Assembly: GCA_002205965.3 (NCBI GenBank)
Contig: NADL03000072.1
Span: 186,001 to 250,000, forward strand
DNA length: 64,000 bases
DNA from: Kappaphycus alvarezii
Lineage: Eukaryota > Rhodophyta > Florideophyceae > Gigartinales > Solieriaceae
Direction of reading: 5' to 3'
Each line of letters starts with the position of its first letter. Position 1 is the first letter of the stretch. A model generated the notes under the pieces. It made no database searches. It was given only the letters and a program-made list of their open reading frames with translations, and was not told the origin of the DNA. A program made the position numbers and the translations under genes. Below, in pieces: positions 58,824-64,000 of the stretch.

Positions 58824-59293
58824 ATGTTACGGTTGAGGAGCCTCGCACCCCTTTTCGATTGTTTGCCCTATCCCCATCGACCGGTCTTCGATCCTTACCC
58901 CCGGTCCCGAGGAAGCCGTCGCGTCCGACCGTCTCGAACCGTCAAGGCCACCGACAAGTTCAAGGGCTCCTCCGAGAAGGCTTCAAGTACTGCCGGACGC
59001 CGCCTCTTGTCGATCCAAAGGGTGGTAAACCATCGAATCCGCAAGGCTAGGCCCTCGAAAAGGCCGCGGATGAACAAGAACCCGAAGTCCTCTCCGTTCC
59101 ATTGTCGTCATTGTCAAGTGACCTGCTCCGGTCGCGTTCAGTACTTCGAGCACCTCCGTTCCCGTCGTCACATCCGCCGTACAAGCAAGAAGGAGTACAA
59201 GTGCAAGGACTGCAAATTGAGTTGTTCAGTGAACAAGACCTTGTCCGCCATCAGAACGGGGCTCAGCATCGACTCACAGTCAGGTCACAATTA
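58824..59293 (+). pseudogene. matrin/U1-type zinc-finger ORF
   Basis: A basic N-terminus is followed by HCRHCQVTCSGRVQYFEHLR and SRRH (C-x2-C-x12-H-x5-H, near 59,097-59,165). A second finger begins YKCKDCKLSCSVNKTLS; its histidines (HQNGAQH) lie one base out of frame near 59,250. Two such fingers usually bind structured or double-stranded RNA. It may be a host gene fragment or an extra ORF linked to a transposon. It ends about 30 bp before AT-rich sequence leading to the gypsy element. Confidence 0.5.
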
Positions 59294-59547
59294 GTATCTT
59301 TATTTTCCATTAAAATTGCTTGTTTTTGAGTAAAAAAGGAAAATAAGCAATAAGTTCATTTCTCAATCGACTTCGTGTGTGTGTTGTGTTCACCCTTCCG
59401 CTGTGATTGCAAGCTTTCCTCTGCTGCCCCCAGATCCTTGTAGTAGGACTTACAATTGTAAGTACGTATCGCCATCAGGACCTCGGCAGAAAAACCACCA
59501 GAAAGCAAGAATCGTGAGAAGGGCTACTATAACGCACCCGACGTGAC

Positions 59548-59555
59548 TGACGTCA
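59548..59555. promoter_or_regulatory. TGACGTCA (CRE/bZIP-type) site
   Basis: Perfect 8-bp palindrome upstream of the gypsy coding region, probably in its 5' LTR. A second copy lies near 4,665 in the LTR-like insertion. bZIP factors of the CREB/ATF type bind this sequence; use here is inferred. Confidence 0.3.
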
Positions 59556-59586
59556 ACCCTTACGTCAGAGAAGGAACTTTTTGTAA

Positions 59587-59660
59587 GTGCTCCTGGCGGA
59601 TTTGAACCCGCGACCACCTCATCAGGAGCGCTTACACTTAACCACTAGGTCACCAAGACC
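59587..59660 (-). tRNA. tRNA-like sequence (probable pseudo-tRNA)
   Basis: On the - strand it starts GGTCTTGG and ends CCAGGAGCAC, which pair as an acceptor stem with one mismatch and one G-U. A perfect B box (GGTTCAAATCC) and the D-loop run TAGTGGTTAA are present. The T stem lacks one C, and the anticodon stem around CTGATGA pairs poorly. No CCA is encoded and no T-run terminator follows. A tRNA gene with a base missing, a pseudogene or a tRNA-derived repeat. Confidence 0.4.
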
Positions 59661-59917
59661 GGAATTTGAAGGTGCAAGGAGACCAATCAGGTTATAAATC
59701 ACAATTTTTCAAAAATCATTGCTGGCATTTTGAAAAACCAGCTTGCTGGAGGCTTCGCATCGTGGGTAGTTTGCCCAGGAACCATCTAGGAGACTCTCTG
59801 TTACTCCAGGTGTTACAGAAATCGTGTACACGTATCACCACGTGTACACGTGTAAGTCGGAAACTTCTCTCAGATACCAGGCCAAATACTGTTACTGGCT
59901 TTGTGAACCTAATCGCT

Positions 59918-60925
59918 ATGGATCAGCCGCAAGTCACCCTAGAGTCCCTTACGCAAATGGTGCTTCAGTTGCAGCAGAATCTGAGCACGCCAATAACCAA
60001 ATTGCGGCACACAGATCAGAGCTTTCTATTGCAGCGCAAAAGGTATCCTCCTTAGAATCTGAACTCGTAAACGCCCAAACCAGGCCAGTTCGTCAATAAT
60101 GCCCAGTGGTAGTCAGGCTGGCCCAAAGAAAAACAAGCCAACTACATTCACTGGGAAAGGATCAATTGCAGCTGTGGTGTTCAATGGACAACTACCTCGG
60201 GAAATGATGGCAATGGACCCCTACACATAGCACTCAGCTACTTGGCTGGAAATGCCCATGAATGGTGGATGGTCCACTTCAAGACAGAAGAAGGGAAAGG
60301 AATAAATTCCTGGCAGACCCTGAAGGTTGCTTTGATCCAGCGTTTTGAAACGCTGAACAAGAGAAGATCGCTCGAGACAAACTCGCCCGCTGGAAACAAG
60401 TCAAAGATGTTCCTACCTTCAACGAAGACTTCAACAAAATTATACTCGACATCCCCGATATTGGAGTTAAAGACCAGATAGATCGTTACTCTCGCGGTTT
60501 AAAGCCCTATATCTGGAAGGCGTTGTGCACCAAAGAATACGTCAACTCTCCGATCTAATGAAGGATGCTGAGCGAGTAGAGTCGGCCTATCGGCGTTCTG
60601 GACCCGGTAACCTACCAAAGTCTTCTGGAGGAAGAATGGAAATGGAAGCTCTTTTGCTGGAACCAGCAGTCCTGTACCAATGGAAATTGGGAACGTAGAA
60701 GTGATACCGGGGCTAAAAGAAACACTCCCAATTTACAGAAGCTTGACAAAGAAGAACGTGAAAGATGTATGCGCGAAGGTCTCTGTCTCAGGTGCAGACA
60801 GAAAGGCACATGGCCAAGAACTGCCCAAAAGCCCGGAGGAACTGATTGAAGGTCCCCAGTCAGTTCCAGTCATTGAAGAACCATTAGAAACCGTGTTAGA
60901 CAAAGAAACTCGGAGTTATCATTGA
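59918..60925 (+). pseudogene. gypsy gag
   Basis: ATG at 59,918 (MDQPQVTLESLTQMVLQLQ), a coiled-coil-like N-terminus, then the gag core in shifted frames: HEWWMVHF near 60,255, ALIQRFETLN near 60,330, WKQVKDVPTFNEDFNKI near 60,405 and YSRGLKPYIWKAL near 60,490. A zinc knuckle CLRCRQKG..MAKNC near 60,785 is one base out of frame. Matches the retrotransposon gag family in order and spacing. Confidence 0.75.
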
Positions 60926-63900
60926 ATCAAACAAAAAGGTCCATTGTGTCCACCATCAGATCGAATGCAACGTTCATTGAAACATTCTCCCCTGCATTCG
61001 AGAGAAATCACAAGGGCCTTCTCATTGTCAAGGGTACAATTTGGTGGGAAGCAAAAATCCTCATAGACCCTGGTGGTGAGATCAACTTGAGTGAATCGTT
61101 TTGCAAGAAACATCAAATAAAGACCCGAGATTCCAGAGAGCTTGCTGAAATGGCCAACGGTGCGGACCAGATACTTCAAGAATTGGTAAATGCTGTCATT
61201 GTACATATAACGCCTATACTGAACCTCTGTACTTTGCAGTAAGCCCATTGAAGCGTTATGATGCAATTCTTGGGAAAGAATGGTGCGCCTCGCATGGGGC
61301 AAAAATCAATTTAATAATGAGGTGAAAATCGAACATAAGGGAAATTCATTCATTTATTGCTGATGATGCCGTAGTGAGTCCTTTTGTATCTTTCAATACC
61401 ATAGTTAGTGATTTCGATGAGAAAAAGAGTTATTTGCAGTTTTACTTAGACCGTTACATTCTAGTGACAAGAGCACCAGTACAGAAGGTTTGGAAACATT
61501 TGCTGACGTGTTTCCAGAGAAACTCCCAAGAGGTTTGCCACCGAGAAGGAAACAAGACTTTGAAATAGAATTAAAGGAAGGAGCAGAACCACAAAGAAAG
61601 GTCTCTATAGACTTTCTGACAAAGAATGTCAGAACTCCGAAAACAGTTGGACGAACTACTAGAAGCTGAGTTTATAAGACCTAGTAAGAGCCCCTGGGGA
61701 GCTCCTATTCTATTCGTGAGCAAGGATGATAGTCTACGGATGTGTGTCGATTACAGAGCCTTAAACCGGCTTACTGTAAAAAACAGCTAACCACGAATTG
61801 ACGACATTTTCGACCAGCTTAAAGGAGCAAAGTTCTTCAGCAAAATTGATCTTAGATCTGGTATCACCAGATTAGACTACACGAAGATTCGATTCCATTT
61901 ACCGCCTTCAGAACACGATACGGGCACTTTGAATTTCTTGTTCTGCCGTTTGGACTCACTAATGCCCAGCAACTTTCATGAACCTAATGAATGATTTTCA
62001 AGGATCAGCTCGACTTATTTGTGATCGTCTATCTGGATGATATCCTATCTACAGTAAGACATGGAAGGATCACTTGGATCATATTCGAACTGTACTCGAA
62101 ATCCTCAGAAAAGAAAAATTGTTTGGCAAATTATCTAAATGTTTTCGGAGTTACAGAAGTCGAGTACCTAGGACACATCATTTCTCAAAGTGGTATTTCT
62201 GTTGATCCAAACAAGATAAGTGCAGTCATGGAATGGCCGATACCAAAGAATAAGCAACAAGTACAGTCTTTTCTTGGTTTTGTCAATTATTACCGGAGAT
62301 TCATAAAAGGCTGTTCAATTCTTGCAAAACCTCACAGAATTGACGAAAAACGTGAATTTCCAATGGAGCCACACTCAAGATGATGCCTTCAAAGTACTCA
62401 AGCAAACACTTTGTAGCGCACCGGTTCTCAGAAATTTCGACGCCACACTGCCTATCTACGTAACCACAGATGCATCACAGTATGCAATTGGTGCAGTGCT
62501 GGAACAGGAAGAATTAGGTTCTAAAAGGCCGGTCGCGTTTGCATCCAGGACTCTTAATGATGCGGAACAAAACTATGCCCATGAAAGGGAACTTTTGGCC
62601 ATTGTAGATTCCCTCAAGTGGTGGAGATCTACCTTTATGGTAATTCATTCACCATTCACTCGGACCACTATCCCCTAAGATACCTAGAAACCCAAGAAAA
62701 CTTGTCCCCGAGACAAGTGAGATGGCTGGAAAGATTAGTTAATTTCGACTTCAAGATAATCCCATCTCAGGAAAATCAAATGTAGTGGCGGACGCACTAT
62801 CGAGGCAACCACAAGATGTGCCGTCACCTTGATCACGAAACAATTCATTACTTCAAGAAGTTATTACCAAGACATCCTCAGAATCCAATAACATTTCGAC
62901 CATATCATTCACAAACACTGAGTTAGTGGGTTGGTAGAAGATTATGGTAGGGATGAGAACCTCAGAACCCATTACCAAGATCCTAAGCTCCCTTTGAGCG
63001 TCGAGGGATGCTTCTACTTAAAACAAGAAGATCTGTGTACCAGAAGGAAATTTCAGAGTCAAGCTCCTGCATGACTATCATTGCACCCAACACGGGACAC
63101 CTAGGAATAAGCAAAACTATCAACAGAATATCACCAAAGTTTTATTGGAAAAATTTAAGATCGGATGTAATCCGATACATACGTTCCTGCCAATGCCAGA
63201 GAACCAAAGCAACCAATCAAAACCCGCAGGTCTTTTACAACCACTAGAACCACCGAAAACCAAATGGACCCACATAACCATGGATTTCATCACACCTCTC
63301 CCAAAGTCGAGAATGGAAACAACGGCGTGTTAACAGTCGTTGACAGACTTTCTAAGATGATCAGAATAATACCAACGAAACCAAACACAGATGCTCCTGA
63401 AACAGCACTGCTGTTCAAGAATCACGTATACCGAAATCATGGATTACCAGAGAATATCATATGTGACCGAGATCCCATCTTCATGAGCAAGTTTTGGACA
63501 AAACTTTTTGCTCTACTAGGAACAAAGATATCCCCCTCCTCTGCATACCACCCACAAACTGATGGACAATCGGAGATAATGAACAGGAAAATAGAGGAAA
63601 TGATCCGTGCTTTCGTTAGCTTCGACAAATCAGATTGGGATAATTTCCTGGTAGACTTTGAAGTTGCTTACAACTCCTCTGTGAATGTCACCACAACTTT
63701 CTCACCATTTTTCCTCAATTACGGAATTCAACCAAACAGTACCCTTAGATGTTTTAGCGTCAGACAATCCAGCGGCAGCAGGTTTTCTAAAACATATGCA
63801 AGAAGCATTAAGGAAAGCCCAGAATCAGATCCGAAAATCCAATGAGTCCACCGCAAAATATGTAAACAAGAAAAGAAGGCCGTCTACGTTCAAGATTGGT

Positions 63901-64000
63901 GATAAGGTTTGGCTATCAAAAAAACTCATTATGAAGATGCGGCTGGATCACGCAAACTGAACCCAAAGTATTGTGGTCCCTTTGAAATAACAGAGGATTA
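60922..64000 (+). pseudogene. gypsy pol: protease, RT, RNase H, integrase
   Basis: The protease region reads ILIDPGGEINLSESFC near 61,060; Pro replaces the usual Ser/Thr of the D-S/T-G site. [20 protein letters not shown] near 61,720, KIDLRSG near 61,845, catalytic VYLDDIL near 62,030. RNase H: TTDASQYAIGAVLEQE near 62,465, then YAHERELLAIV near 62,575. Integrase: His box (NTGHLGISKTI near 63,095) and Cys pair (CQCQ), catalytic D near 63,280, CDRDPIF near 63,460 and QSEIMNRKIEE near 63,570. It continues with FKIGDKVWLS and CGPFEITED, cut by the window end. About eight frame breaks; the key catalytic residues other than the protease change are present. Confidence 0.8.

Larger units (their letters stand above)
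59300..64000 (+). mobile_element. Ty3/gypsy LTR retrotransposon, truncated by the window edge
   Basis: Order gag, protease, RT, RNase H, integrase, which defines Ty3/gypsy. The 5' LTR must lie within about 59,300-59,900 but its limits cannot be fixed because the 3' LTR is outside the window. Confidence 0.85.

Overview
The window looks like a gene-poor, transposon-saturated stretch of a eukaryotic nuclear genome. A fungus, possibly an early-diverging (chytrid-like) one, is the best guess: the few gene remnants are fungal in style (a C2H2 zinc-finger gene with short GT-AG introns, a bZIP-like gene), and non-LTR elements ending in a zinc knuckle plus restriction-like endonuclease (RLE) sit beside Ty1/copia and Ty3/gypsy LTR elements. 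No species is assigned. Nearly every coding region is cut by single-base indels. Some of this is decay, but two near-identical LTRs also differ by indels, so residual sequence errors are likely too.

Layout. 1-2.8 kb: one copy of a 1.4-kb repeat encoding a short acidic protein, then non-LTR fragments. 2.8-6.0 kb: LINE-A (+), broken by insertions. 5.35-15.85 kb: a palindrome with two ~5.0-kb arms and a 445-bp spacer; each arm holds the LINE-A 3' end, two short LINE-C copies, unrecognised ORFs and a degenerate two-finger C2H2 gene. 15.2-19.3 kb: a second LINE-A (-). 19.9-22 kb: nested repeats with a clean solo LTR. 22.8-24.9 kb: a broken gene with a histone H2B-like pattern. 25.6-31.9 kb: more LINE-A pieces and the second acidic-protein repeat. 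32-33 kb: a broken bZIP-like gene. 34-42 kb: LINE-C fragments and one near-complete LINE-B (-). 42-51.6 kb: LINE-C (-) split by a complete copia element with paired 448-bp LTRs. 52-58 kb: repeats, an integrase-less copia-like element and LINE-C (+). 58.8-64 kb: a zinc-finger ORF, a tRNA-like sequence and a gypsy element running off the edge.

Main result. A short sequence scattered about 17 times, often inside other transposons, looks at first like a SINE, MITE or mobile intron. It is the extreme 3' end of LINE-C: the longest copies still encode the last residues of the LINE-C ORF, then a ~140-bp 3' UTR ending TAAAACACCCAAACC. Copies are variably truncated at the 5' side, fixed at the 3' side and flanked by 5-12 bp target-site duplications, the signature of target-primed reverse transcription. 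Related subfamilies keep the same tail, which may be the recognition signal. The most surprising coding signal is the H2B-like open frame at 23.35-23.87 kb.
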